Positions 25,101 to 36,450 are shown, counted from the stretch's first letter. The stretch: DNA of 64,000 nt from Homarus americanus (GCF_018991925.1 NW_024756914.1:10147817-10211816); one strand, 5' to 3'. Numbers and translations: made by a program. Notes: a model not told the origin generated them from the sequence alone.

Positions 25101-26726
25101 TAAGATGGATTGTGTTAAGATGGTGGTGTTAAGATGGTGAAATGGTGTGTTAAGATGGTGGTGTGTTAAGATGGTGGAGTGTTAAGATGGTGGTGTGTTA
25201 AGATGGTGGTGTGTTAAGATGGTCGTTAAGATGGTGGTGTGTTAAGATGGTGGTGTGTTAAGATGGTCAATGGTGGTGTGTTAAGATGGTGGTGTGTTAA
25301 GATGGTGGTGTATTAAGATAGATGTGGTGAAATGGTGTGTTAAGATGGTGGAGTTAAGATGGTGGTGTGTTAAGATGGTGGTGTGTTAAGATGGCTGTGT
25401 TAAGATGGTGGTGTGTTAAGATGGTGGTGTGTTAAGATGGTGGAGTGTGATGTGTGTTAAGATGGTGGTGTGTTAAGATGGTGCGTGTTAAGATGGTGGT
25501 GTTAAGATGGTGGTGTGTTAAGATGGTGGTGTATTAAGATGGTCATGTGTTAAGATGGTGGTGTGTTAAGATGGTGGTGTGTTAAGAGGCGTGTTAAGAT
25601 GGTGGTGTGTTAGATGGTGAGAGGGTTTAGATGGGGTGTTAAGATGGTGGTGTGTTAAGATGGTGGTGTGTTAAGATGGTCGTAGTTAAGATGGTGGTGT
25701 GTTAAGATGGTGTGTTAAGATGGTGGTGTGTTAAGATGGTCATGTGTTAAGATGGTGGTGTGTTAAGATGGTGGTGTGTTAAGATGGCTGTGTTAAGATG
25801 GTGGTGTAGATGGGTGTTAAGATGGTGGTGTGTTAAGATGGTGGTGTATTAAGATGGTGGTGTGTTAAGATGGTGGTGTATTAAGATGGTCATGTGTTAA
25901 GATGGTGGTGTGTTAAGATGGTGGTGTGTTAAGATGGTGGTGTGTTAAGATGGTCATGTGTTAAGATGGTGGTGTGTTAAGATGGTATGTGTTAAGATGG
26001 TGGTGTTAAGATGGTGGTTTTAAGATGGTGGTGTTTAAGATGTGTTAAGATGGTGGTGTGTTAAGATGGTCATGTGTTAAGATGGTGGTGTTAAGATGGT
26101 GGTGTGTTAAGATGGTGGTGTGTTAAGATGGTGGTGTTAAGATGGTGGTGTGTTAAGATGGTGTGTTAAGATGGTGGTGTGTTAAGATGGTGGTGTGTTA
26201 AGATGGTGGTGTATTAAGATGGTGGTGTATTAAGATGGTGGTGTGTTAAGATGGTGGTGTGTTAATAGATGGTGGTGTTAAGATGGTGGTGTTAAGATGG
26301 TGGTGTATTAAGATGGTGGTGTGTTAAGATGGTCATGTGTTAAGATGGTCATGTATTAAGATGGTGGTGTGTTAAGATGGTGGAGTGTTAAGATGGTGGT
26401 GTGTTAAGATGGTCATGTGTTAAGATGGTGGTGTATTAAGATGGTGGTGTGTTAAGATGGTCATGTGTTAAGATGGTGGTGTGTTAAGATGGTGGTGTGT
26501 TAAGATGGTGGTGTGTTAAGATGGTCATGTGTTAAGATGGTGGTGTGTTAAGATGGTCATGTGTTAAGATGGTGGTGTGTTAAGATGGTGGTGTGTTAAG
26601 ATGATGGTGTGTTAAGATGGTGGTGTGTTAAGATGGCGTGTTAACATATGTATTGTGTGTTAAATTGCGTGTTTAGCGTGTTAACGTGGCTGATGCACTG
26701 TATTAATGTAGTTGGTGTCATCACAG
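22168..26726 (+). other. Intron of the secreted-protein gene
   Basis: Begins GTGAGT and ends TGTCATCACAG, a normal GT...AG pair. It is 4559 bp long, and nearly all of it (22265-26640) is a 16-bp minisatellite. Only about 100 bp at each end are unique sequence. Confidence 0.7.
22265..26640 (+). repeat. 16-bp minisatellite TTAAGATGGTGGTGTG, about 4.4 kb
   Basis: About 270 units. The first eight bases TTAAGATG are nearly constant; the rest varies among GTGGTGTG, GTGATGTG, GTGGAGTG, GTGGTGTA and GTCATGTG. The GATGTG and GAGTG variants are commoner in the first half and CATGTG appears only in the second half, so the array is zoned. The + strand is G/T-rich with hardly any C. It occupies the intron of the surrounding gene. 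Confidence 0.97.
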
Positions 26727-28376
26727 GTGTTGGTGTTAGTGGCGGCATGCCTGACCCAGGTGACGTTGGCCGCCAAGGCAGAGGAAGAAACAGTAGCAGG
26801 AGCAGGAGCAGGAGCAGGAGCAGCAGGAACAGCAGCAGCAGCAGTTTCTCCAGCAGAAGCGGTAGAAGATGAGACGTCACGTGACAAGAGGCACCACTTC
26901 CCTTACTACCCCTCTCCGTGGCATGGTCCTCCTCACTGGAGCAGAGAGGCCTGGCTGGGGAGACTTCGCAGTGGTGATGGACCTGGTGACTTCCGTTCTC
27001 AGCTCCCCGATGTTGTAGACACTGCTCCCCATAGTGACAGAGGTCGGCTTACCGGCCATGGCCAACGTTATCCCGGAAAGGGCTCTCACGGGTTCTACCC
27101 TTATTACTACCGACCCTATCCTCACCCATACTCTTACCCTCCCCACCCAGGTCATAGTTACCATTATGGCCACGGACACTTTGACTACGACTGTGTTTAT
27201 CCTTACCCTCATTATCATTCCTATGGACCAGGGCCATTCCCAAGAGGGCAACTGGACAGAGAACAAGGTGGCTCTGGTGCTAGTGCTTCTGGCTTTGGCA
27301 CTGGAACACGACCCCAGACTTCAGATTCAAACTTCCCATCTGATTTTTCTTCTCTACAAACCCCTGGATCATCTAGGCCGCCAGGTGCTGTTGCAGACTC
27401 ACAGGCTGGTGCAACTTCCTACTCTAACTCATTCCCGAGTCGGCCAGGTCCCTCAGGATTTGGCACTGGGCTCAACACAAATACCTTCCCAGGCTCTTCC
27501 TTCAGCCGCCCAGAAGGCCAGTTTGGTGGCTTCGGTACAGGAATTTCCGATGATTCATTTGGTGGAGGAAGCAGTTCATTTGGTGGTGGAGGAAGTTCAT
27601 TTGGTGGTGGAGGAAGTTCATTTGGTGGTGGAGGAAGTTCATTTGGTGATGGTGGAGGAAGCAGTTCACTTGGTGGTGGAGGAAGTTCATTTGGTGGAGG
27701 AGGAAGTTCATTTGGTGGAGGAAGCAGTTCACTTGGTGGTGGAGGAAGTTCATTTGGTGGTGGAGGAAGTTCATTTGGCGATGGTGGAGGAAGCAGTTCA
27801 CTTGGTGGTGGAGGAAGCAGTTCATTTGGTGGTGGAGGAGGAAGTTCATTTGGTGATGGTGGAGGAAGCAGTTCACTTGGTGGTGGAGGAAGTTCATTTG
27901 GTGGTGGAGGAAGTTCATTTGGTGGAGGAAGCAGTTCACTTGGTGGTGGAGGAAGTTCATTTGGTGGAGGAGGAAGTTCATTTGGTGGAGGAAGCAGTTC
28001 ACTTGGTGGTGGAGGAAGTTCATTTGGTGGAGGAGGAAGTTCATTTGGTGGAGGAAGCAGTTCACTTGATGGAGGATTCCCAAGTTCCACATTCAACACG
28101 GGCTCAGGAGCAGACACTTCATCCAACTTTGGACCAGGATCAACAGACACTACACAAGGTTTCAGTGCTGGGTTGTCTTCTCAAGACAGTAAACAACCAT
28201 ATGGACTGTCTTCTGGCTCTGATGATACTGGCAGCTCATCTTTGGGTGGGTCAGGGAACTTCCTCGGAGCTGGTTCTCCGGCTGCACCCATCCCTGGTTT
28301 CGGCAATGAAATAAGAGCTCGCGACACAGAGGCAGCAAGTCAGAAGACCAAGAAAGCTGATGGTACCATTGTATAG
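26727..28376 (+). CDS. Secreted Tyr/His-rich and Gly/Ser-repeat protein, main exon
   Basis: With exon 1 it encodes 553 residues. In order: signal peptide 1-20 or 1-22; Ala/Gly-rich stretch 28-45; an SRDKR site at 55-59 that looks like a proprotein-convertase cleavage site; a Tyr/His/Pro-rich region at about 115-175 (PYYYRPYPHPYSYPPHPGH is typical); a Ser/Gly-rich spacer; tandem FGGGGSS and LGGGGSS heptads from about 281 to 445; and a Ser-rich tail ending in basic residues near the stop at 28374-28376. The predicted mature chain has a single Cys (160). Composition is that of extracellular structural proteins such as cuticle, silk or glue components. I recognise no named family, so function is unassigned. 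The heptad DNA repeats in 21-bp steps, which leaves other frames open on both strands; those frames are shadows. Confidence 0.8.
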   Translation: MLVLVAACLTQVTLAAKAEEETVAGAGAGAGAAGTAAAAVSPAEAVEDETSRDKRHHFPYYPSPWHGPPHWSREAWLGRLRSGDGPGDFRSQLPDVVDTAPHSDRGRLTGHGQRYPGKGSHGFYPYYYRPYPHPYSYPPHPGHSYHYGHGHFDYDCVYPYPHYHSYGPGPFPRGQLDREQGGSGASASGFGTGTRPQTSDSNFPSDFSSLQTPGSSRPPGAVADSQAGATSYSNSFPSRPGPSGFGTGLNTNTFPGSSFSRPEGQFGGFGTGISDDSFGGGSSSFGGGGSSFGGGGSSFGGGGSSFGDGGGSSSLGGGGSSFGGGGSSFGGGSSSLGGGGSSFGGGGSSFGDGGGSSSLGGGGSSSFGGGGGSSFGDGGGSSSLGGGGSSFGGGGSSFGGGSSSLGGGGSSFGGGGSSFGGGSSSLGGGGSSFGGGGSSFGGGSSSLDGGFPSSTFNTGSGADTSSNFGPGSTDTTQGFSAGLSSQDSKQPYGLSSGSDDTGSSSLGGSGNFLGAGSPAAPIPGFGNEIRARDTEAASQKTKKADGTIV

Positions 28377-28763
28377 TAATCCTTGGAGTTCTACCTGTTA
28401 TTTTATATTGCAAAATTATAATTTAAAATCAAATGACAAGGATCATAGTTTGTATAATGTTATCTGTTATTACCTCTAAGTTGTATACAAGTATTAAGAT
28501 AACAGACAATGAATTATATTTCTCTTGGTGTCACAGACTGAGAGAATAGAGTGGCGCTTTAACGTAAGATAAGCTTACAGTGATGGCTGTTATCTGTGAT
28601 GTTCTACCACGGCTGAGGTGTGTAAAATGTTTTTCTATAAACTTCTTCTGAAATCCATATATGTTTTATTAATGACTATTTAGTGCACCTGCCATACTGT
28701 GTGACTTTGACAATAACTGTATATAACTTGAAACACATCTATAACGTTTGTTTATTTGTGAAA

Positions 28764-28773
28764 AATAAATAAA
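28764..28773 (+). promoter_or_regulatory. Polyadenylation signals of the secreted-protein gene
   Basis: Two overlapping AATAAA hexamers at 28764-28769 and 28768-28773, about 390 bp past the stop codon. They are the first canonical signals downstream on this strand, giving a 3' UTR of roughly 400 bp. Confidence 0.55.
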
Positions 28774-28799
28774 AAATGCTTCAAAGAATTGCTTGAAGT

Positions 28800-28992
28800 G
28801 TTGATAAGGTTGACATCTGAGAATCTGGAATGTTGTTGTGAGTTCTGTTATGTTGGCTATCATATGTGAGAGGTACTCATCACCCAGCTAGGTTTGAGGC
28901 ACTACACTTTATTAACTTCAGGTACTATATTTCTTACAAGAATTAGGACATAGATCATAAAGTGGCGGCAGCTGTCAGGGCACTCAAGTACC

Positions 28993-29040
<48 letters not shown>

Positions 29041-30528
29041 TCTCTCTACATATATAACATCTAAAGCAATTAAAGCTTTTATCTCCAGGAGCAAATTTAC
29101 CTAAGTACAGTACAGTACAGTACAGTACAGTATTCCTCCATGGTATAATACTGTATTTTAAAAGATCATCTCCTTATCCACTACATTTAAACCTTACCAA
29201 AACAAGACAGAATAAGGTGCACTTCTAATGATATGCAGTGACACCTCTATTTAATGGACTGTACGGGAGAGTGTAATCCATTATATCAAGGTCCATTAGA
29301 TGTGAAACCTCCATATAACGGACTGTACCCATTAGAATGATGTCTGTTAAATGTAGGTTTTAGTGTGGTACAGTTCAAGGATAGTTCACCAAGCACTTGT
29401 TTTACCCACAAGGCACAGCTCGGTGACGTCACTGTTGTGAACGCGCAACAATTATGGTTATTTGTGCAATATATGAGTGCACCAGCAATGCTCAGATCCC
29501 AAGCAGAGAGCACATCAAGTATTACAGATATCCCAGAAGTAAGAAAACTTGTGATAAATAGACAAATGTCTGCCAGTGCTCTGATAAAATAAACACCAAA
29601 TTAGGCCAGCCAAGAACTTGTTTAAAGATAGTTCATATTTCTTTTGTATCTCCTTAATTCTGGAATGTTTGTCAATATCCAGGTATCTTGATATATGTGG
29701 CCATAAAGAACTCTGAAATATTTTAAAATTTTGAAAAAAAATTAATGTTAAGTACATCGGTACGTGGGTTTCGGGTGCTCAACACCGCGCTTGTTTCAGG
29801 ACACGAGGGAAAATTTCTTGTAATTTCTTAATTCTGCAATGTCAGTCAATATCGGGTCATCCAGAAGACCGTGAGACATTGTTCTTGACACGTCTGACAA
29901 AAGGAAACAAAACTATTAACCCAAATATAAGAAAAACCTGAGTTACATCACTTAATTGACCAGCGACGGTCGTGATGCTTAACGCCTAGAGAAACTCGCA
30001 TTGTAAGGCAATATCCAGTTGCCCGGAGTACCCTCAGACATTCACCTTACCATGTCTGGCAAAAGGAAAATCTTTGCATTGTTAATAAGCTCAAAACTGA
30101 GTTGTTCTGTCACTTGGTAAATGACCGTGCTGGCCCCTGGCTGTTTCCTTCTACTGTATTATTCTTTTCTGTATCATTTATTTCTTGGAGGACTATGAGA
30201 ACATAAGGCATTCATTTTGTTATACAGTTCCTGGCCTTACGAGTATTGGCAACAAATGAGACAATCAAACGTCAACCAAGGCAAGACCATCACCACCTTA
30301 CTGCCCCCAAGTCACCAGATGACGTGTGTTGCTAGCATGACCTCATTGAATGGGGCAGAGCTAAAGTTTATTATGTTACAGCGGTCTGTCCTTACTGTTT
30401 ATAGTCCTTGGTACAGTCCACACCACTTATAAGCCACACAGACTGGCGGCCTCAAAATTCCTACCCAACAACTTGGCTGGGTCCATCCCTCCCTAAACAC
30501 ACAAACCAGACAATTAATCAGTGGTCAG
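28800..30528. other. Intergenic with simple repeats
   Basis: A (CA)n run lies at 28996-29040 and five ACAGT units at 29107-29131. At 29237-29370 short complementary stretches around AATGGACTGTAC and TCCATTAGATG look like worn terminal repeats of a DNA element but no boundary can be fixed. No gene recognised. Confidence 0.45.
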
Positions 30529-30647
30529 CCAAGGTGTAAAGTCAACGCCTACCACCAAACACGTTAGTATGGATAGGTTCTACAAACAGTTTTAAAGTTA
30601 TTTATCCATGCTAACGTGTTTGGTGGGAAGCATTAACTTTACACTGG
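30529..30647. repeat. Long imperfect inverted repeat (foldback)
   Basis: The left arm 30529-30574 and right arm 30603-30647 pair over about 45 bp with few mismatches, including a perfect ACCAAACACGTTAG core (reverse complement CTAACGTGTTTGGT). The loop is about 28 bp. It is either a foldback transposon remnant or a transcript hairpin; nothing else supports a small RNA gene. Confidence 0.7.
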
Positions 30648-30945
30648 AGTTGGAAGTTTTGAAGAAAAAAAAAAAAAAAGCTTTGCCTTCCGGTGCAGAA
30701 CAACAACATTATGTCTGTGTACCATCATAACGGAGCAGAGAAGTCAGGTCAGCCAGATCCTCATCACTAGAACAGCAACAAACACACGAACATCAGGCTG
30801 TTACACTTCAGGATGCCAATGATAACAAAAATGAGCAAGATTTGTAACTACAGTACTACCAGGACCGCATTAATAACAGTGCCCGAGGAGCCTGGGCCAG
30901 TGGTCCTGGGTCCAGGGAGGCCCTTGAGCTTCCAAATATTTGTGA

Positions 30946-31097
<152 letters not shown>

Positions 31098-31865
31098 TAA
31101 AATTTGCAGCCCATTACATTGCATCGTAAATAATAAATGTTTGAAGTACTGTATTGTATAAGGACACATTATATTATTTATATTAGTAATAGTACAAATA
31201 AATATATATGCTGGTATTTCTCAGTTTGCAGTATCTTTTTGTCTAAATATGAATACTAGCACACATCCCCTCCCCATCCCCACCCCGGAGCAGAAATACG
31301 CTGCGTCAACAGTCACTCGTTCAGTCTCGTTGTGCTGACGTTCGATCGCCACGTACCTGCTTGGGTGTGTTGTGTGAGAGCTGCTCGGCGTGACACTCAT
31401 TGACTCATATGTATCACTGTATTTTATGTCTTTACTAAGTTTACTGAGCAGTGGGTGAATATGATTCTATGCTTTGGAGTTATGGTATAACGTGAATTTG
31501 GGGAACTGCAAATATCTGCCAGTTTACCTATGCATGAAATTAGTGAATTTATGATATTTTTCATGTTATATTCTGCATTTCAGGCTTTCAGTTTCAGTTA
31601 CAGTATTAAAATAATGAATGGCAAAAGTTGAAGTGGAGCTGCTAAGTCAAATCAACAGCAGTTTTCTGCTGAACTTAAAAAAAAAGAAAGAAAAGTTACT
31701 TGTTTTTTTAATATACAGTGGTCCCTCGGTTAACGAACACAATTCGTTCCACAGAGTCGTTCGTTAACCGAAAATTTCGTTAACCGAATCTATTAGTTCA
31801 ATGGGATATTGGGTAATTGGTTCCAACTCACAGAAAAAGTACATACAAAGTACTGTATACCAGTA

Positions 31866-33757
31866 CAGTAAAGCCACCGATAACAACAGTTCGGCAAACA
31901 ACTTTTCATATTTAAAACCCTAGTTAATTTAGGACCCAGTTCAATTTACGTCCTTATTTCATTCGTATTTACGACCAAAATATAATAAAAATACGTATAA
32001 TAAAATTACATTTTCATATAAATAATAACTAAATCCCGATATGTATTATAACAAAAAAGAAATATTACTGTAAAAAAAATGAAGAGCGCCTTGTGCAAAG
32101 AAGCTGCCTGGCTAATGAGTGGTAAACAACAGTCGGAACTTGGCGGGCCTTTTGTTTTCACACATCTGGAACAGGAGAAAAACTTTCTCAAGTTTCTTAC
32201 AGCATTTTTGCATCCCTATTCAACATGAGCAAGAGAGCAAGTGATGATAGTGTTGGTTCAAAAGCTAATATAAAGTGTTTAAGCTTAACCGAGAAACTAG
32301 ATGTGTTAAAACGATATGAAAAAGGTGAGAGGTGAGTGGATATTATATGGAGCAAGCAATGAACATATTTTCTGAAGTGAATCCATTAACAGAACAAAGC
32401 ATTAAAAGTTAAATAAACACAAATGATCTCTACATAAGGATGTATAATGAGAAAAGAAAGCAGCTGTGCAAGGTTCTTTAGACAGCTTTATTATTCGAAG
32501 GCCTAAACCATCAACTTCAACTACACCATCAACTTCAGCATCATAAGCAGCTTCAACATCAACTTCAGGTTTAGTAACAGTTTCAGCAACAGCTTCATGG
32601 AAAGCTATAGCTTCAACCAGAGTTGAACCTATAGCTTCAACCAGAGTTGAACATGATGACTTCGTCATCTGAGTAAAAACTCGCACAATATTCATTGGTT
32701 GTCCTTATGTTTTAGACTTTACCACCATTGGCGAGAAGAATTTTTGTTTTACATTCGTAAATATTATTTAAAACATATATGAACAGTAATAAGTGTTGCT
32801 TTCATATTCACATGTAGAGAAATGACGACATGTTTTAACATGTACGCACTTACTGTTCATACGTTGGCGTTCCCAATCGTCTCGCCTTATTTCTTTACCA
32901 TTAGTGGTTAGCTACTTCTAGTGTTCCATTTATTAACATTAAATAACATTACTTAAAACATTCATACAGGTATTAATTTTTTAAATTAAGTTCACTACAG
33001 CTACAACCAGGGTCTTATTTTCTTCAGTTTCAGGAGGATAACCGACATTATGGGTGTAAACACTGACAACAATGCCGTCTCTTATCCTCTTGTGTGTTTT
33101 AATATTCTTCGTATTATTAATGAATTGCATTGTTCATTTCACATATATAAAGATTAATTCAATCAAATACATATTCAGTAATAAACAATAATGAATCTTT
33201 TGTCCATATTGTTAAAAAGATAAATGACGCGGTATCCTTAAATGTGCCCGTATATGTTGGCGCTACCAATCCATCTCTATTTTTTTCTTTACCATTAGTG
33301 GTTAGCTACTTCCATTGTTCCATTTATTAACATTAAATAACATTACTTAAAACAACCATATTAATCTTTTTACATAATTTTACTATATCTACAACCAGGG
33401 TCTTATTTTCTTCATTTTCTCATGTAGAACTATCGTCCTGGACTCCCGGCTGTAAACACAAACGCAAACAATGGCGTCCCATCTTGTGTGACCATATTAT
33501 TATTCATTTATATTGTATAAGGTGCATTCAGAAACATTATTTAAAGAATATAGTTTGCAATTTTCATTAATTGTATTGTTTTGGGGGGGGGAGAGGAGGG
33601 TAAAAAGCCACACAAAAGATATGAAAAGGTCACACTTGGGAACACATCTCATTATTATTGCTTTATTTTAGTGGTAACTAATGATTCATGATACAATGAT
33701 TCACCTTATACTGCAATATTGGAGGACACTTTAACGTCGTTATTCAAGGCTTTACTG
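31866..33757 (+). mobile_element. Tigger/pogo-type element with internal deletion
   Basis: Ends CAGTAAAGCC... and ...GGCTTTACTG are inverted, and TA sits on both sides (31864-31865 and 33758-33759). Near the left end an ATG at 32225 opens a short frame with SLTEKLDVLKRYEKGER, resembling the N-terminal helix-turn-helix start of Tigger/CENP-B-like transposases, which breaks after about 40 codons. Near 32470-32690 a Ser/Thr-rich fragment (PSTSTTPSTS type) resembles the C-terminal tail. The whole catalytic DDE region between them is missing. A 394-bp offset duplication follows at 32850-33490. A second copy is at 56411-58297. Confidence 0.72.
32860..33490 (+). repeat. Direct duplication, offset 394 bp
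   Basis: ACCATTAGTGGTTAGCTACT at 32897 recurs at 33291. The similarity continues through TTAACATTAAATAACATTAC and CAACCAGGGTCTTATTTTCT in each half. It is a diverged tandem duplication inside the Tigger-derived element. Confidence 0.75.
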
Positions 33758-33842
33758 TAATGGAATTAACAAAACATTAAATATAAACTAAATACAGTAC
33801 TGTACTGTACAGTATACTGTACAATAATAAATAAAAAAACAA

Positions 33843-34660
33843 TAGTGACCCCTCGGTTAACGAACTCAATCAGTTCCAGAAGGTCGTTCGTTAACCGAAA
33901 CCATTGTTTCAATGGGTTTTTGGGTAATTGGTTCCAGCTCACCAAAAATTTCCTAAATTCAACAAAAATGGTAGAAAAGTTCACTTACTTTGAGGTGTGT
34001 ATGTAGAAGGCTCCTGGATGATGATGATGATGGGAATTAGAATGGGGGTGGAGGAGAAGGAAGAAGAGAAGGCATTGGGGTGGAAGAGAAGTCACCCCAT
34101 GGCACCATTTCATCCATAAAATTTTAGTTCTCTTGGTGTATTTCAAGATTATTTTCTTTAAATCAACACTGCACTGCATTATGTATTGTCAATATGTAAA
34201 ATATATTTCAAAATGACCAATAATTTGCTTGGAAACACAGAAAAAAACCGTTTAGTTCAAGAGAGTCTCAAGCAAGATGTTACCTCCAGTGAAAACAGAG
34301 AGAGACTAACGCCTGTCTGGTGTGTTAACAGGCTGGATGGCACGCCAGAAACTAGTTTCTTTACCTCCAATTATGTTCAATAAATGTTAAAATGACTAAA
34401 AAAGTTAATATTAAACTTTTAAAATTTATTGAATAGTATAAACTTCTTGATATTTACTAAAATAGTAAGGAATTTAAGCCCTAGAACTGCTTAATGTATT
34501 GGCGGACTGATACTAAAGCTGGTTGCCCGGTCAGTGCAAGCGAAAACATGTTGAGGTCGGTTCGTAAGAAATTCGTTAACCGAATTGAAGATCCTTATGG
34601 AAGGCAGTTCGTTAACCGAAATTTCGTTAACCGAGGCGTTCGTTAAACAAGGGGTCACTA
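33843..34660 (+). mobile_element. 0.82-kb TA element, copy A
   Basis: The terminal repeats TAGTGACCCCTCGGTTAACG and ...GGGGTCACTA are inverse to one another and the interior matches copies at 54397, 56558 and 62953. It contains a GATGATGATG run and a GGTGGAGGAGAAGGAAG stretch shared by the copies. It lies inside the outer element of the same family, a self-insertion. Short frames are shared with the other copies but are not conserved through stops, so it is probably non-coding and depends on a transposase made elsewhere. Confidence 0.82.
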
Positions 34661-35352
34661 CTGTATTTTAATTTACTTTGAGGTGTGTATGTCGTATAAC
34701 CGGCAGCTTTGTTTCCATATTGAACAGCTGATTGTAGAGGCAGTCGATGATGACATGCCATATTCTTTACAGAGTGCATTGGTTCTAAAGCCTTCTTCAT
34801 GTTTCATAATAATTACTGCACTGTATATTATCAATATGTTAACTAAATTTCAGAATGACCAATAACTTTAATATAAAAAATGCAGAAATATTCAAGAGAC
34901 CAACTTTCTTGATATTTACTCCACTTGAAACGAATGTAAACAGAGAACCAATTACTGTATTGGGGGACTAGCTGATCAGCTGATGCTCACAACAAAACGT
35001 GTTTGTCGTAGTATTTCGTTAATCGAAGTTTTGTTCGTTAATCGAACTGAAAATCCTTATGGGAGCTAATTCGTTAACCGAAATTTCGTTAATTAAACCG
35101 TTCGTTAACCGAGGGACCACTGTATAAACCAAAGTGAGAAAAAAGACTTGCCACACTGTAGTGCCTCGTCTGCTACACCAACAACTGACCAACCTGGCTG
35201 TAGTACCTCGTCTGCTACTGTAACGACCACGGTCATACACGTCAGTTAGCGCCAAAATCAAATGATTCATATTACGCTCAATAGCCCACAAAACATGTAA
35301 CTCTGCTTTTATTTTGAGTCCTCCATCTGAGGAGTCCGTTTTCTCATCACTT

Positions 35353-35752
35353 TGTAGTGGATTCCTCCCCTACAAGCACCGAACCTTCTCGAATTCCCCA
35401 GCCTACGCCTCCAGCGCCGCCCACGGAGCAGGGGTCAACTATCTACCCACGCCTACCCCCGCCTTATAAGACCTGACACCGCTGTGACCACCCTCTTTTC
35501 TACTCAGTGCCACCTTCAAGCAACAACATCTCCTCCGCGGCAGCCTCAGCGACCTTGGCGTCCCTCAAGCCGCGTGTCCCTTCTCTGGGCACCCTCACCA
35601 CCCAGCTCTCTCTACTCAATGCTTATTACCATGCTACCTACCCAGCAACAAGCTGCATTGTACATCCAATACAATATGTATACAGTGAGAACATTGTGAA
35701 TTTCCTTTCTCCATCCAGTCCTGAGTGTGAACCAACATCTCATACCTCCACA
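35353..35752 (+). repeat. 5' LTR
   Basis: 400 bp, TG...CA ends. A CTTATAAG box (35463-35470) about 110 bp in is a plausible TATA element for transcription. It matches the 3' LTR closely apart from substitutions and a small insertion in the 3' copy near 36650-36685. Confidence 0.85.
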
Positions 35753-35754
35753 AA

Positions 35755-35774
35755 TGGTGACCCCCGGAGATTTG
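35755..35774 (+). promoter_or_regulatory. Primer-binding site of LTR element
   Basis: TGGTGACCCCCGGAGATTTG begins two bases after LTR1. TGG pairs with the CCA end of a tRNA. The tRNA species is not identified. Confidence 0.65.
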
Positions 35775-36450
35775 CACTCACACAGGATGGAGGAGAAACT
35801 GATCACTCTCCCAGTCTTCAAGCAACATGGAAGACTTGCTTATCCACACAGAGGCAGCTCTCATCAGGCTCTACAACTACTGTCTCTACACCGCAGGTTA
35901 GACACTCTAGAGCAGCTCTGCTACTCTAAGCAGACAGCCGCTCCTCTTCCTGCCCTAAGCACCACGTCCTACCGACCCCAACACACCCGTCCTGCCTCAG
36001 ACGCCACCCCTGGCCCAGCAGTACCCCCTGCTGCTCCTCCTGACGCGGCCCCTGCTCCTGACGCGGACCCACACACCCCTCTTTTCTCCCTCAGGTACCC
36101 CCTGCTACTGTCCTGCACCCTGCTGCTGTCGTGGACCCTGCTACTGTCATGCACCCTGCTGCTGTCATGGACACTCTTCCTAACGTAGACCCTGCTCCTG
36201 ACCCAGGCCCACACACCCCAGCAGGCGCATCTGAGGACTCTGTACCTGTCACGAGTGAAGCACAACATTCATCACCTCCACAACCCTCCTTCTCCCTCTT
36301 TTCTCCCACAGATCTCGTGTAGCTAGACAGAGTTGCCCCCCCCTAGCGGCCGGCTCATCCACGCCCTCGCCGTTATGTCCCACATGTGGCATGCACAGCC
36401 CGTTCTGCCTCACATGTAGCACGCAGCTCTGCCAACCTCCAGCCGCACCC

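Larger units (their letters stand above)
31716..35122 (+). mobile_element. Outer TA-target DNA element (0.82-kb family), split by two insertions
   Basis: The left end starts CAGTGGTCCCTCGGTTAACG at 31716 and the right end is its inverse, ending GAGGGACCACTG at 35122. TA dinucleotides flank both (31714-31715 and 35123-35124). Inside are a Tigger-derived element (31866-33757) and another copy of the same family (33843-34660). Removing both leaves about 0.7 kb, close to the family's normal 0.82 kb. The TIR start CAGT and the TA duplication are characteristic of pogo/Tigger-type (Tc1-mariner superfamily) elements. No transposase frame belongs to it. Confidence 0.82.

Noticed and set aside
27034..28314. 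426-codon frame (+) and 243-codon Pro/Leu/Asn-rich frame (-) overlapping the secreted-protein exon
   Set aside because: The 21-bp coding repeat contains no stop in other frames. Only the main frame has a signal peptide, splice context and varied flanking sequence.
34021..34110. Possible regulatory purine-rich element near GATGATGATG
   Set aside because: It is internal to the 0.82-kb transposon family and present in all copies.
33985..34383. Frames of 64-65 codons (such as MTNNLLGNTEKNRL) shared by copies of the 0.82-kb element
   Set aside because: They recur because the DNA element recurs; they are short, differ in stops among copies and match no domain I know. Considered a transposase remnant but not supportable.
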